Counted from the stretch's first letter, positions 7,993 to 17,228 are shown. The stretch: 39,164 nucleotides of DNA from Henriciella sp. (GCA_013214545.1 JABSQB010000033.1:1-39164), one strand, 5' to 3'. Notes: a model not told the origin generated them from the sequence alone. Program-made: numbers and translations.

Positions 7993-9201
7993 ATGGCATT
8001 GAATATGCGCACATCTCAAGCGGGACTGGACGTCATCAAGGCGTTTGAGGGGTTTCGCGCACGCTCAGAAGCATTGCCCAATGGTCGCTGGATCATTGGA
8101 TACGGGCACATGCGCCGTGCGCGCAAAGGCATCCGGATCAGCGAAACCGAAGCCGAAGCGATCCTGCGCGAATACGACCTGCCGCCAGTCGAGCGTTATG
8201 TCATGCGCTGCGTCCTGGCCCCCATGTCTCAGAACGAGTTTGATGCGCTAGTCTCGCTCGCCTTCAATATCGGGCCGAAAGCCTTTGCCAGCTCCGACGT
8301 CGTTGCAGGCATCAATGGCGGCAACCGTCTGGAAGCGGCGGAATCCTTTGATCTTTGGCGCCGGGCCAAGATTGGCGGCCGGGTGCAAATTGTTGATGCA
8401 CTGGTCCGCCGTCGCGCGGCCGAAAAAGCGTTGTTCCTGAATGCGCCTGGGCGGATGCCGGTGGCATCGTCACGATTGTATCGCGCAATGCATGATTCTG
8501 AAGCTGTGGCCTATACGCCGGAACCGCGAGAAATCCTGGTCGAACACCGCCCCGGCAGTGTTCAAACACCGCCTCGTATCGAAGCTCAAACCGAGCAGCG
8601 CGGCCGCACCGCGACCGAAGAAGCGGCTGAATCCGTTCGCCAGCAAATGGTCCGCATTCTTGGCGAAACCGATCCCGGAACCGCCAGCGCGGACAACTCA
8701 ACTGACGGCGCGACGCCTGAAGAAATCACCGCGGCGATCTCAGAGCTCGCTGGCGAAACACGCGACACCGGTGTGCAGAAATCTGTCTGGCCTCAGCGCG
8801 AAGACTTGCCACCACCACCCTTCCTGGAGGCTGAGCCGTCGGGTGTCGAAGCTGAGATGGAAGCCGAAGACCCGGTTCTGTCCCCTGAGGTCATCGATGA
8901 TCTTGAAGTGGTGGAAGTCTCTCAAGAGAGTATCGCGCGCGCCATTGAGGTGAACGATGCGATGGAGGCTGAAGCGCGTGCTGGCAGCGTCATGGCGGCG
9001 CTTCCGTTTGGTGTGCTCGCGCTGATTGGAGCTGCGCTGGCTATGTTCGGATTGGCGAGCCAATTCGGCTGGATTAGTTCTGAGCAAGCCGCGCCAACCG
9101 GATTGCAAGTGTTCCTGCCGACCTTCTTGATCCTGCTGGGCCTGATCCTGCTCGGCGTCATGGCCTACTATTTCGTCCGAACACTGACTTCAGACGATTA
9201 G
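7993..9201 (+). CDS. spmX: SpmX-like polar localisation protein with degenerate lysozyme domain
   Basis: The 402-residue protein has the three-part layout of Caulobacter SpmX: an N-terminal GH24 (T4-lysozyme-like) domain (about 5-150), a long acidic, Pro-containing linker (about 160-325), and two C-terminal transmembrane helices (about 332-355 and 371-395). In Caulobacter SpmX localises the DivJ kinase to the stalked pole. The GH24 glutamate is present (E19 in FEGF), but the positions where T4-type enzymes carry Asp and Thr (9 and 15 residues further on) are Leu and Ile. Muramidase activity is therefore probably lost, in line with the proposal that SpmX is a co-opted phage lysozyme. GGAG precedes the ATG. 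The stop codon overlaps that of the convergent lipase gene. Confidence 0.85.
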   Translation: MALNMRTSQAGLDVIKAFEGFRARSEALPNGRWIIGYGHMRRARKGIRISETEAEAILREYDLPPVERYVMRCVLAPMSQNEFDALVSLAFNIGPKAFASSDVVAGINGGNRLEAAESFDLWRRAKIGGRVQIVDALVRRRAAEKALFLNAPGRMPVASSRLYRAMHDSEAVAYTPEPREILVEHRPGSVQTPPRIEAQTEQRGRTATEEAAESVRQQMVRILGETDPGTASADNSTDGATPEEITAAISELAGETRDTGVQKSVWPQREDLPPPPFLEAEPSGVEAEMEAEDPVLSPEVIDDLEVVEVSQESIARAIEVNDAMEAEARAGSVMAALPFGVLALIGAALAMFGLASQFGWISSEQAAPTGLQVFLPTFLILLGLILLGVMAYYFVRTLTSDD

Positions 9202-11003
9202 ACCACCTGCAGCGTGCAGCACTGGCTCTTCAGGTCGCTTTCCTTGAGCGCGGTCATGGCCGCGGTGTAGCCGGCTTCAACCGCTTCGTCATAAGCTTTC
9301 CAATCGCGCAACTCGATATCCTTGAGCTCAGGCAGTACCAGAATGTCAACGAGCTCGCGCCCGGCATTTGGATTGATGCTGACGGTGGCCGACCGCATCA
9401 GAAGACCGGCGATTGGCGGCGCGCTCGAAAACCCATGGCGGGCGATCCAGCCGAAGAAGCCGGGTGGGTTCACAAACTCGCTGGCATCCAAGCCTTCTGG
9501 TGCGCGGGCGACATCGCAGCCGACGACGAAGCCGCGTTGGAACTCGCGCATCACGTCGGTCGGGAAATTGTTCAAGACAGCGCCGTCGACGAGCACTTCA
9601 CCATCATCAATGACCGGCGGCAGGATGCCAGGCAGCGCGATACTGGCGCGCAGTGCCTTGCGGATCAGACCACGGCGGTGGACGCGGTAAGCTCCGTCTG
9701 TGAGGTTGGTCGAGACCGCGAAGAATGGCATCTCCAGATCGCCAATCTCGGCCTCACCAAAATGTTCTTTCAGCCTTGCATCGACGCGGTGACCTTTGAC
9801 CATGCCAACCACCGGGACGTTCCAATCGCCGAGCGGGTTGGTTTCGACAAAACCTTTGCGGATGCGATAGTCGATTTCCGCATCATCCCAACCCATAGCG
9901 ACGCAGCCTGCTACGACCGCGCCCATGGAGGCACCGCCCGCAAAGTCGATCGGGATGCCAAGCTCGCGCATGGCTTTGACCACGCCAATATGCGCATAGG
10001 CGCGGGCGCCGCCGCCGGAGAAGACAACGCCAACACTGCGCCCGGCAATCGTACGTGCAAGGCGGTCGCAATGTTCGTCTTGTACATCATGCCAGTGGAA
10101 GACCCGCGCTGCGCCAGCCGCGCGAAGCCAGTCGGCCGGACGGCAGGCTTTGCGATCTTCGCCATGATGCAGCAGCAGGACATCAACAAGTTTCAGCGAT
10201 TGCGCCGGCGAGTTTTCTTCCGGGAACAGCGGATAAGAAGGTTTGGCATCGGCGCGCGCGACCACCCAGATGCGGTCAGCCTGGCGCATGGATAATCGGT
10301 ACCAGGCATTGTCGCCTAGCGTGGAGATCAGGATGACAATGTCGTTTTCGGCTTCCAGCGTGTCGAAGAAGGCAGACGGTTTTTCATCGCCTTCGTCTTC
10401 TCCCACAATCCGGGTTTTTACGCCGAGTTTTTCCAGCGAGTTGCGCAAGCGTTCTGCGCGCAGGCTGAGGTCAATGGTTGGCGAAGTACCAACCAGGGTA
10501 AAGACTTTCGGCGCTGTTCGGCGATTGCGCTGATTACCCTCGCGCAGCCGTGACAGGATGAGACGTATCATCGCGTTCAGGATGTCAGGTTCGGCCGAGC
10601 TGATGCGCGAAAAGCCCTGGCGTGAGATTTCCAGGACTTCGCTGTCTCTCAAGGCATAAACAGAAGACGAATGCGGGACATTGTCGGGCGAGCCGTCGCC
10701 ATCAATGTCGACGCCGCCTTGGAACATGGCCATCTCGCCGACTGGTTCACCGGCCCGGATATGGCCCATAAACTCGCTGCGCCCATCGCGCATGGCTTTG
10801 AATGCGCCGAACGATCCAGAAAGGACGAAAAAGATCGAATCTGACATTTCGCCGGCGCGAAAAAGAGGCCAGCCAGCCGGCACAGAAAACCAACGCGCTT
10901 CCTTGCCCGCCGCCCGCAAGGCGCGGCGAGGAACGTCCTCAAGGAATTTAATCGAGGCAAGGGCAGGGACGACGTCCAAACTCATGCCACCAAATATACG
11001 CAT
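9198..11003 (-). CDS. cNMP-binding-like domain fused to patatin-like phospholipase
   Basis: The 601-residue protein joins a cyclic-nucleotide-binding fold (about 10-145) to a middle Rossmann-like segment (165-300) and a C-terminal patatin domain (about 324-530). This is the layout of NTE/RssA-type lysophospholipase-like proteins. The patatin Ser-Asp dyad is visible: the oxyanion motif GGGAR (330-334), nucleophile S359 in GASMG, and D473 in DGA. In the phosphate-binding cassette an insert carries D99, D101, D103 and D107 (DIDGDGSPD, resembling a Ca2+ loop), and the usual Arg is replaced by HSSS, so canonical cNMP binding is doubtful. GGAGAG supports the start at 11003. It is divergent from mccB. 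Confidence 0.85.
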   Translation of the reverse strand: MRIFGGMSLDVVPALASIKFLEDVPRRALRAAGKEARWFSVPAGWPLFRAGEMSDSIFFVLSGSFGAFKAMRDGRSEFMGHIRAGEPVGEMAMFQGGVDIDGDGSPDNVPHSSSVYALRDSEVLEISRQGFSRISSAEPDILNAMIRLILSRLREGNQRNRRTAPKVFTLVGTSPTIDLSLRAERLRNSLEKLGVKTRIVGEDEGDEKPSAFFDTLEAENDIVILISTLGDNAWYRLSMRQADRIWVVARADAKPSYPLFPEENSPAQSLKLVDVLLLHHGEDRKACRPADWLRAAGAARVFHWHDVQDEHCDRLARTIAGRSVGVVFSGGGARAYAHIGVVKAMRELGIPIDFAGGASMGAVVAGCVAMGWDDAEIDYRIRKGFVETNPLGDWNVPVVGMVKGHRVDARLKEHFGEAEIGDLEMPFFAVSTNLTDGAYRVHRRGLIRKALRASIALPGILPPVIDDGEVLVDGAVLNNFPTDVMREFQRGFVVGCDVARAPEGLDASEFVNPPGFFGWIARHGFSSAPPIAGLLMRSATVSINPNAGRELVDILVLPELKDIELRDWKAYDEAVEAGYTAAMTALKESDLKSQCCTLQVV

Positions 11004-11148
11004 TACTCGCTCTCCGTCATATGGAAGGCTGTACGCAAATATGGGGCAATTTCATGAAGGAATTGATGACATTCGGTCACAAGCCCGGGATGACAGGTGG
11101 CACGCGCCCGTTTATGGCTTTGAAAAAATGGTTGTGGGAGTAACCTTT

Positions 11149-12756
11149 ATGCCTGTTTTGAAGTCCAAGCTTGATGTCGCCAGCGCTGCCTATTCGGCCA
11201 ATCGCAGAGCGATGGAAGCCTTGGTCGAAGAACTGAGAGAACACACGTCGAAAGCGGCAGAAGGCGGCTCAGAGCGCGCCCGCGAACGGCATGTCTCTCG
11301 TGGAAAACTGCTCCCCCGTCAGCGGGTCGAAAAGCTCCTCGATCCGGCGACCCCATTTCTCGAAATCGGCGCTCTGGCAGCGCATGACATGTATGACAAT
11401 GAAGCGCCGGGCGCAGGCATGATCGCGGGCATCGGCCGGGTCGAGGGGCGCGAATGTGTGATTGTCTGTAACGACGCGACGGTCAAAGGCGGCACCTATT
11501 ATCCGATGACCGTGAAGAAGCATTTGCGGGCACAGGAAATCGCGCTGCAGAACCAGCTTCCGTGCATCTATCTGGTCGATAGTGGCGGCGCGAACCTGCC
11601 GCACCAGTCAGAGATTTTCCCCGACCGCGAGCATTTTGGCCGGATCTTCTACAATCAGGCCAATATGAGCGCGAAAGGCATCCCGCAGATTGCCGCCGTC
11701 ATGGGCTCGTGCACAGCGGGTGGGGCTTATGTCCCGGCGATGTCTGATGAGACCGTAATTGTGCGCAAGCAGGGCACGATCTTTCTGGGTGGACCGCCGC
11801 TGGTGAAGGCAGCCACAGGTGAGGTTATTTCCGCCGAAGACCTTGGCGGCGCCGATGTGCATGCACGCCAGTCGGGTGTCGCTGACCATTATGCCGCCAA
11901 TGATGATCATGCGCTGGCCATCGTCCGCTCTATCGTTCGCACGCTCCACTTGCCGAAGCCCGAGACGGTCGGCCTGCAGGATCCTGCTGAGCCGCTTTAC
12001 GATCCTGCAGAGCTGCACGGCCTTGTTCCACAGGATGTACGCGAACCATATGACGCCCGCGAAGTCATCGCGCGCCTGGTCGACGGATCTGAGTTTCACG
12101 AGTTCAAGAAACTGTATGGCGACACGCTCGTGTGCGGCTTCGCGCACCTTTACGGCATGCCAGTCGCGATCCTCGCTAACAACGGCATCCTGTTCAGTGA
12201 AAGCGCGCAAAAGGCGGCGCATTTCATCGAACTCGCGGACCAGCGCCGCATACCGCTGCTTTTCCTACAGAACCTGACCGGTTTCATGGTCGGCTCGAAA
12301 TATGAGGCGGGCGGGATCGCCAAGGACGGTGCGAAAATGGTGACCGCCGTGGCGACCGCGTCGGTGCCAAAACTAACCCTTGTGACAGGCGGATCGTTCG
12401 GGGCAGGCAATTACGGCATGTGCGGGCGCGCCTATAGCCCGCGTTTCATGTTCATGTGGCCAAATGCCCGGATCTCTGTCATGGGCGGCGAGCAAGCGGC
12501 CTCGGTGCTCGCGACCGTCAAACGCGATGGCATGGAGCGGCGCGGGGAAGACTGGTCAGCGGATGAGGAAGAGGCCTTCAAGGCGCCGATCCGCGATCTT
12601 TATGAGCATGAAGGGTCGCCGTACTACTCCACCGCGCGACTTTGGGATGACGGGATCATCGACCCGGCAGACACGCGCCGGGTGCTCGGTCTTGCTCTGT
12701 CCGCAGCGCTGAATGCGCCGTTCGACGAGCGCGGATTCGGCGTCTTCCGGATGTAG
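11149..12756 (+). CDS. mccB: Methylcrotonyl-CoA carboxylase beta subunit (carboxyltransferase)
   Basis: The 535-residue protein is a biotin-dependent carboxyltransferase, also called LiuB. It transfers the carboxyl group from biotin to 3-methylcrotonyl-CoA in leucine breakdown. Family motifs include [16 protein letters not shown], the oxyanion-forming segments [16 protein letters not shown] and [13 protein letters not shown], and [14 protein letters not shown]; the last pattern is typical of MCC rather than propionyl-CoA carboxylase. GGGAG at 11136-11140 supports the ATG. liuC and the alpha subunit (mccA) lie downstream in the same direction, which fits a dispersed liu operon interrupted by the EF-hand genes. 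Confidence 0.9.
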   Translation: MPVLKSKLDVASAAYSANRRAMEALVEELREHTSKAAEGGSERARERHVSRGKLLPRQRVEKLLDPATPFLEIGALAAHDMYDNEAPGAGMIAGIGRVEGRECVIVCNDATVKGGTYYPMTVKKHLRAQEIALQNQLPCIYLVDSGGANLPHQSEIFPDREHFGRIFYNQANMSAKGIPQIAAVMGSCTAGGAYVPAMSDETVIVRKQGTIFLGGPPLVKAATGEVISAEDLGGADVHARQSGVADHYAANDDHALAIVRSIVRTLHLPKPETVGLQDPAEPLYDPAELHGLVPQDVREPYDAREVIARLVDGSEFHEFKKLYGDTLVCGFAHLYGMPVAILANNGILFSESAQKAAHFIELADQRRIPLLFLQNLTGFMVGSKYEAGGIAKDGAKMVTAVATASVPKLTLVTGGSFGAGNYGMCGRAYSPRFMFMWPNARISVMGGEQAASVLATVKRDGMERRGEDWSADEEEAFKAPIRDLYEHEGSPYYSTARLWDDGIIDPADTRRVLGLALSAALNAPFDERGFGVFRM

Positions 12757-12828
12757 ATGCGGCCGTCACCGATTAATTCTTCGACAGTCTGATCGACCGG
12801 TGAGCGCACGAACGGGTGGGCCGCATCT
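12755..12828 (+). repeat. Long-range 10-bp inverted repeat at 3' end of mccB
   Basis: AGATGCGGCC (12755-12764) is the exact inverse of GGCCGCATCT (12819-12828), enclosing 54 bases that include further pairing (CACCG with CGGTG). The left arm begins in the mccB stop codon. It may be a 3' mRNA structure. The region 12757-12984 before the EF-hand gene otherwise holds no gene I can support. Confidence 0.4.
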
Positions 12829-12984
12829 CTGCGCGCGGTGCAATGGCGGGCATAGGCGAGAACCCTGCCAATCTGTCGTGAAAGGCGTGTCATCCAGCTT
12901 GCGCAATCGTCACAGGTCTTTGAGCTGTCTCGGCGGCAGTCTCAGCGAGCCACACACCGTGGTGTGAAACATTGGAGTAATGTG

Positions 12985-13281
12985 ATGACCCGTTATCTTG
13001 TCTTATTGAGCTTCGCTGCCTGCGCCTTCAGTGCATCGGCTGGCGAGAATATGAGCTTCGCGACCGTTGATGCAAACAGCGACGGTTTCATATCCGAGAC
13101 TGAATTCGTCAGTTGGAAGACCAGTTCAGGCGAGATGTCGCCAGCTGATGCGCTGATCAAATTCATCGAGATTGATTCTGATGCAAGCGGCATGATCTCG
13201 GAAGCGGAAATGGACGCGGCGATGGCAGCAAAATCGGAGCATGAGTCTGATGGTGGGACCGCCTCCGAGAAAAAGATGTAG
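12985..13281 (+). CDS. Secreted EF-hand protein (first of a tandem pair)
   Basis: The product is 98 residues. Residues 1-20 form a signal peptide ending in a cleavable ASAG, so it is exported. Two EF-hand calcium loops are visible: 29-40 (D29, N31, D33, G34, I36, E40) is canonical, and 64-75 (D64, D66, S68, G69, I71, E75) is also good. It is probably a periplasmic Ca2+-binding protein. GGAG at 12974-12977 supports the ATG. The segment WKTSSGEMSPADALIKF aligns with YKTADGKYSADEVAAKF in the next gene, so the two are tandem paralogues. A strong terminator follows. Confidence 0.8.
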   Translation: MTRYLVLLSFAACAFSASAGENMSFATVDANSDGFISETEFVSWKTSSGEMSPADALIKFIEIDSDASGMISEAEMDAAMAAKSEHESDGGTASEKKM

Positions 13282-13304
13282 CCCTCTCACGAACCATCGT
13301 CGCG

Positions 13305-13345
13305 GCGCTGGATTGTCCGCAATTTAGGGCGATCCAGCGCTTTCT
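13305..13345 (+). terminator. Strong intrinsic terminator
   Basis: A 14-bp stem with two G-U pairs (13305-13318 with 13327-13340) closes an 8-base loop (GCAATTTA) and is followed by TTTCT. It separates the two EF-hand genes, so the second must have its own promoter. Confidence 0.75.
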
Positions 13346-13374
13346 AAACAACATTACAAAATGGTAACTACAAA

Positions 13375-13396
13375 TGTAACACGCATGATTGTTACA
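13375..13396 (+). promoter_or_regulatory. Operator-like palindrome upstream of second EF-hand gene
   Basis: TGTAACA (13375-13381) and TGTTACA (13390-13396) form a perfect 7-bp inverted repeat with an 8-bp spacer, about 60 bp before the ATG at 13457. Related half-sites (ATTACA, GGTAAC) lie just upstream in an AT-rich stretch. This looks like the binding site of a dimeric regulator; I cannot name which. Confidence 0.5.
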
Positions 13397-13456
13397 CCTG
13401 TAGTGCGCCACCCTTTAAGGGCGCTCATTCAACCTGTTCCAAGGGAGGAACTTTCG

Positions 13457-13762
13457 ATGAAAACCAAACTTCTGACCGGTGCGTTCGGTCTGTTCGCAGC
13501 AAGTGCGTTTGCTGTTGCGCACGCTGGCTCGCCAGCTGACTATTTCAACAAAATCGATGCCGACGCGAGTGGTGTGGTCACCCAAGCTGAGTACGTCGCC
13601 TATAAGACCGCTGACGGCAAATACAGCGCTGACGAGGTCGCCGCAAAATTCGCTAAGGTTGCTGGTGACGACGGCGAGATGACGCTCGCTGAATTCGAAG
13701 CGGCAGTAAAAGCCAGCAAGAAGAAAAAGCACGGCGATAAGGCCAAAAACGAGTCGTCTTAA
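13457..13762 (+). CDS. Secreted EF-hand protein (second of a tandem pair)
   Basis: The 101-residue product has a signal peptide (about 1-23, ending AHA-G) and one clear EF-hand loop at 34-45 (D34, D36, S38, G39, E45). The second site around AGDDGEMTLAEF is degenerate or shortened. The tail is strongly basic (KASKKKKHGDKAK). AGGGAGGAA precedes the ATG. It is a paralogue of the upstream gene but has its own AT-rich promoter region with a palindrome and its own terminator, so the two are probably regulated separately. Confidence 0.8.
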   Translation: MKTKLLTGAFGLFAASAFAVAHAGSPADYFNKIDADASGVVTQAEYVAYKTADGKYSADEVAAKFAKVAGDDGEMTLAEFEAAVKASKKKKHGDKAKNESS

Positions 13763-13796
13763 GCCTTAGGCTTGCTCTTTCCCCACGACTCTGAAG

Positions 13797-13831
13797 GAAG
13801 CGTTCGCGGCACTCGCGGACGCTTCTTTTTT
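13797..13831 (+). terminator. Strong intrinsic terminator after second EF-hand gene
   Basis: GAAGCGTTCGCG (13797-13808) pairs with CGCGGACGCTTC (13814-13825, one G-U pair) around a 5-base loop and is followed by six T (13826-13831). It is a textbook Rho-independent terminator 35 bases after the stop. Confidence 0.9.
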
Positions 13832-13899
13832 GCCGCGGTTTCAACCCCTTCGCTTCGACGAATACGCCGTTACACTGGTGGGATCAGGAGGCTGCCAAG

Positions 13900-14694
13900 A
13901 TGAGCGAATATGAAACCATCACCCTAGATGCAACGCGCGAGGGGATCGCGATCCTGACGCTGAACCGTCCGGACAAGCACAATGCCTTTAACAGTCAGGT
14001 GATTGAGGAGCTGACCGACGCGCTCGAGACGCTGGAAGAGCAGGATACGCTGCGCATGGTGATCCTGCGAGGTGCCGGTAAGAGCTTCTCCGCCGGCGCC
14101 GATCTGGAATGGATGAAAGCCGCGCAGCACTGGACCAAGGAAGACAATGAGCAGGATGCGATGGCGCTAGCCGAAATGCTGCGCAAGCTTGCTGAGCTGC
14201 CGCAAATGACGCTCGCATTGGTGCAAGGCGCGGCGATGGGTGGCGGCGCTGGTCTGGTGGCGGCTTGCGATGTCGCTGTCGCGGTCAAAGGCACCAAGTT
14301 CCGGTTCAGCGAAGTGCGCCTCGGACTGACCCCGGCAACCATCTCTCCCTTCGTGATCAGCGCCATTGGTCCGCGCTGGGCCAAAGCGCTGTTTGTGACC
14401 GCGGAGATGTTTGACGCAGACTATGCCGAGAAGATCGGTCTGGTTCAGTATGTCGTCTCGGATCTGGAAGAAATGGCTGGGATGGAAGAGCACATTGCCA
14501 GCCTCGCCATGGGCGCGGCGCCGGGGGCGATCCGGGATGCCAAGAATCTGGTGCTCGACTTTGCGGATGAGCCGTTCAGTCCTGCGCTGAGCCGGGCAAC
14601 CGCGAAACGCATCGCTGAGCGCCGCACCAGCGAAGAGGGCAAGGAAGGGCTGTCTGCGTTCCTGGAGAAGCGCAAGCCCGATTGGGCGAGCTAG
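13900..14694 (+). CDS. liuC: Methylglutaconyl-CoA hydratase (enoyl-CoA hydratase family)
   Basis: The 264-residue crotonase-fold protein hydrates 3-methylglutaconyl-CoA, the product of MCC, to HMG-CoA in leucine breakdown. The CoA/oxyanion motifs are SAGADLEWM and GAAMGGGAGLVAACD. The LiuC-type segment EVRLGLTPATISPFV carries the conserved Glu, while the first crotonase Glu is replaced by Gly, as is common in this subfamily. AGGAGG lies 8 bases before the ATG. Its place between mccB and mccA supports the specific assignment over a general enoyl-CoA hydratase. The convergent membrane-protein gene ends one base after this stop. Confidence 0.85.
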   Translation: MSEYETITLDATREGIAILTLNRPDKHNAFNSQVIEELTDALETLEEQDTLRMVILRGAGKSFSAGADLEWMKAAQHWTKEDNEQDAMALAEMLRKLAELPQMTLALVQGAAMGGGAGLVAACDVAVAVKGTKFRFSEVRLGLTPATISPFVISAIGPRWAKALFVTAEMFDADYAEKIGLVQYVVSDLEEMAGMEEHIASLAMGAAPGAIRDAKNLVLDFADEPFSPALSRATAKRIAERRTSEEGKEGLSAFLEKRKPDWAS

Positions 14695-14695
14695 G

Positions 14696-15040
14696 TCAGC
14701 CGCTATCGCCGCCTAACGCGCCGACCGGTAAGCCGAGACCGCCTAAGAAACTGAGCGTGGCATCGACGGGATTTATTCCGGTTAAGGCTTCAATCTGGTT
14801 CTGGAACACAAAGACCAGCACGCCGAGCATGACCAGATAGATGATAAACTGCATCGCCGATTTCAGCAGGAAAGCCCCGGCACTTCCGGCTACCAGGCCA
14901 ACCCCGCCCATGATCAGCGCGCCAGCGACGGGCTCGAGCCCGCTTACCTCTGCGGCCTGGGTATAACCGATATAGCCTCCGACCCCGGCGCCAATAATTC
15001 CGGCTAGACTGCTTAGACGGATTCCAGATGCATATGCCAT
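14696..15040 (-). CDS. Small Gly-rich multi-pass membrane protein
   Basis: The 114-residue protein has about three hydrophobic segments, the first two rich in Gly and Ala (SLAGIIGAGVGGYIGY; ALIMGGVGLVAGSAGAFLL) like glycine-zipper proteins. The third is FIIYLVMLGVLVFVF. It is probably an inner-membrane protein of unknown function. It is antisense between liuC and mccA, breaking the liu gene run. Its upstream region (15041-15144) is shared divergently with mccA. Confidence 0.65.
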   Translation of the reverse strand: MAYASGIRLSSLAGIIGAGVGGYIGYTQAAEVSGLEPVAGALIMGGVGLVAGSAGAFLLKSAMQFIIYLVMLGVLVFVFQNQIEALTGINPVDATLSFLGGLGLPVGALGGDSG

Positions 15041-15144
15041 TGTTTTCCCCTTACGCTTTCCTCTCGATTAGCTTAGGCGGTAAGAGGAGGACGGGGCAAG
15101 GTTTTATGACCAGCCGGTAGTTTAGACCGTGAGGATTTAACCGC

Positions 15145-17043
15145 ATGATTTCATCGCTCTTAATCGCCAATCGCGGGGAAATTGCCTGCCGGATCCTGCG
15201 CACCTGCCGGGCGCTCGGCATCCGCGGCATCGCAGTTTATTCCGACGCGGATGCTCGCGCCAAACATGTCCGGGAAGCCGATGAAGCCGTGTGGATCGGC
15301 GCCTCAGCCGCGACTGAAAGCTATCTCGATGCCGACCGCATCATCGCCGCCGCCAAAGACGTAGGCGCCGAGGCCATCCATCCGGGCTATGGCTTCCTGT
15401 CAGAGAATGCCAGCTTCGCCCGCGCAGTCGAGAACGCCGGCCTGATCTGGGTTGGCCCCAAGGCCGACACGATCGAGGCCATGGGGCTGAAAGATCGCGC
15501 CAAGGCCATCGCGGAGGACGCCGGCGTGCCCGTCCTGCCCGGTTATCGCGGCGAGGCGCAGGACGCCAAATCCCTGACCAAGGAAGCGACCCGCATCGGC
15601 TACCCGCTCCTGATCAAGGCCGTCGCCGGCGGCGGCGGGCGCGGCATCCGCCTGCTTGCCAAGGCCAAGGACCTGCCAGCCGAACTCGAAAGCGCCGTGC
15701 GCGAAGCCGAAGCCGCCTTTGGCGATGGCCGCGTCATGCTGGAAAAACTCGTCGAACAGCCGCGCCATATCGAGGTGCAGGTGTTTGGCGACAGCCATGG
15801 CAATGCCGTCCACCTGTTCGAGCGGGACTGCTCCCTGCAGCGCCGCCGCCAGAAAGTGATCGAGGAAGCCCCGGCCCCCGGCATGCCGGACGATGTCCGC
15901 AAGGCCATGTGCGACGCGGCGGTCAAGCTCGCCAAATCGGTCGGCTATGAAGGCGCAGGCACCGTCGAGTTCATTGTCGACGGCGCGAGGCCCCTGGCGC
16001 TCGACACGTTCTGGTTCCTGGAAATGAACACCCGCCTGCAGGTCGAGCACCCGGTCACCGAAATGGTCACCGGCACCGATCTGGTCGACTGGCAGCTGCG
16101 CGTCGCCAGCGGTGAGAAACTGCCCGCCAAGCAGAAAGACATCAAACTGCTCGGCCATTCGATCGAAGCGCGGATCTGCGCCGAAGACCCGGCCGATGGC
16201 TTTCGTCCTGGCGCTGGCCTGATTGAAGAGTTCGGCATGCTCGCGGATCCAGACGCAGACTGGCTGCGCTGGGAAGCCGGGTTCGAGAGCGGCGACCGCG
16301 TCCCGGCAAACTACGACTCGATGATCGCCAAACTCGTCGTCTGGGGCGAGGATCGCGAGCAGGCGAATGACAGCCTGATCGACACGCTGGCGCATTTGCA
16401 GCTCTCTGGCGTGCCCGGCAATATCGGCTTCCTGCGCCGCTGCGCCATGGCCGACGCCTTTGTCGAGGGCAGCCATCATGTCAACTGGATCGCGGAGCAG
16501 GGCGAGGCCCTGACCGAGCCCCCCGGCACCCACCAGCATGCCTCTGTCATGGCCGTGGCCGACATCCTGCTCGGCGATGATGGCGCCGATCCGTGGAGCG
16601 TGCGCGACGGTTGGCGCCTCAATGCCGCGCCGGTGACCAAGGCGGCGGTGGCGGTCGGCGAGGATGCCGACTGGTTCGACCCGTCAGATCATGACGTGCC
16701 GGAAGAGGTTTCCATGCCGCTGGTCACAGACCTCTCCCCGCGCCGCTTCGCGGTCACCACGGGCGGTGACAGCGTGCTGGTCGAAGTTCCCGATTTCGAG
16801 GCCGAGGCCGAAGCCCTGGCTGGCGGCGACGCCGTCAAAGCCCCGATGCCGGGCAAGGTCATCGCGCTCAACGTGAAGGCGGGCGACACAGTCGAGAAAG
16901 GCCAGGTCGTCGCCGTCATGGAAGCGATGAAAATGGAACACTCTCTGACCGCCCCGCGCGACGGCGTGGTCGAAGCCACCGGCGCAGAGGTCGGGGCCCA
17001 GGTGCCGGAAGGCGCGGTGCTGGTGGCGCTGGAAGAGGGGTGA
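15145..17043 (+). CDS. mccA: Methylcrotonyl-CoA carboxylase alpha subunit (biotin carboxylase + BCCP)
   Basis: The 632-residue protein contains the biotin carboxylase N-domain (SLLIANRGEIACRI), an ATP-grasp domain with the Gly-rich loop AGGGGRGIRLL and the catalytic FLEMNTRLQVEHPVTE, and a C-terminal biotinyl domain with EAMKMEH; Lys596 is the expected biotin site. With MccB it carboxylates 3-methylcrotonyl-CoA. Specificity is inferred from linkage to mccB and liuC; a general acyl-CoA carboxylase alpha subunit is the alternative. It is somewhat short for the family (about 650-670), mainly in the middle region. Codon third positions look richer in G/C than in liuC or mccB. Confidence 0.87.
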   Translation: MISSLLIANRGEIACRILRTCRALGIRGIAVYSDADARAKHVREADEAVWIGASAATESYLDADRIIAAAKDVGAEAIHPGYGFLSENASFARAVENAGLIWVGPKADTIEAMGLKDRAKAIAEDAGVPVLPGYRGEAQDAKSLTKEATRIGYPLLIKAVAGGGGRGIRLLAKAKDLPAELESAVREAEAAFGDGRVMLEKLVEQPRHIEVQVFGDSHGNAVHLFERDCSLQRRRQKVIEEAPAPGMPDDVRKAMCDAAVKLAKSVGYEGAGTVEFIVDGARPLALDTFWFLEMNTRLQVEHPVTEMVTGTDLVDWQLRVASGEKLPAKQKDIKLLGHSIEARICAEDPADGFRPGAGLIEEFGMLADPDADWLRWEAGFESGDRVPANYDSMIAKLVVWGEDREQANDSLIDTLAHLQLSGVPGNIGFLRRCAMADAFVEGSHHVNWIAEQGEALTEPPGTHQHASVMAVADILLGDDGADPWSVRDGWRLNAAPVTKAAVAVGEDADWFDPSDHDVPEEVSMPLVTDLSPRRFAVTTGGDSVLVEVPDFEAEAEALAGGDAVKAPMPGKVIALNVKAGDTVEKGQVVAVMEAMKMEHSLTAPRDGVVEATGAEVGAQVPEGAVLVALEEG

Positions 17044-17210
17044 GAGTGGAGAGCTAGGAAGTCAGGGAACGAGACAGCGAGTTTCCTGAAAGCGGACATG
17101 CCGACGCCGCGAGTTGATCCCATAAGTGGACGGATATCTCAGGCCCCTTTTTTGGTGTCGTGACATGTGACAGACCACTAATTTACTTCTATCTGACAAC
17201 GAAACATGGT

Positions 17211-17228
17211 TTCGACTATTCGACTATA
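17211..17228 (+). promoter_or_regulatory. Tandem 8-bp repeat merging into TATATA before HEPN-like gene
   Basis: TTCGACTA occurs twice in direct tandem (17211-17218, 17219-17226) and the second copy runs into TATATA (17223-17228), a plausible -10 about 25 bp before the start codon. A repressor bound to the repeat would cover this -10. No clear -35 is visible at the right distance. Confidence 0.35.

Noticed and set aside
7236-8012. 258-codon minus-strand open frame over mgtE
   Set aside because: Low-complexity Ser/Ala/Arg composition typical of a reverse-strand shadow of a GC-rich gene.
12624-12893. 89-codon minus-strand frame between mccB and the EF-hand gene
   Set aside because: More than half lies antisense in mccB, no binding site and no recognisable domain; only the inverted repeat was kept.
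15400-16539. Long minus-strand open frame (379 codons) inside mccA
   Set aside because: It is a shadow of the GC-rich mccA frame, which has unmistakable biotin carboxylase motifs.
15145-17043. Propionyl-CoA or acetyl-CoA carboxylase alpha subunit
   Set aside because: Motifs do not exclude it, but linkage to MCC-type beta subunit and liuC makes methylcrotonyl-CoA carboxylase the better call.
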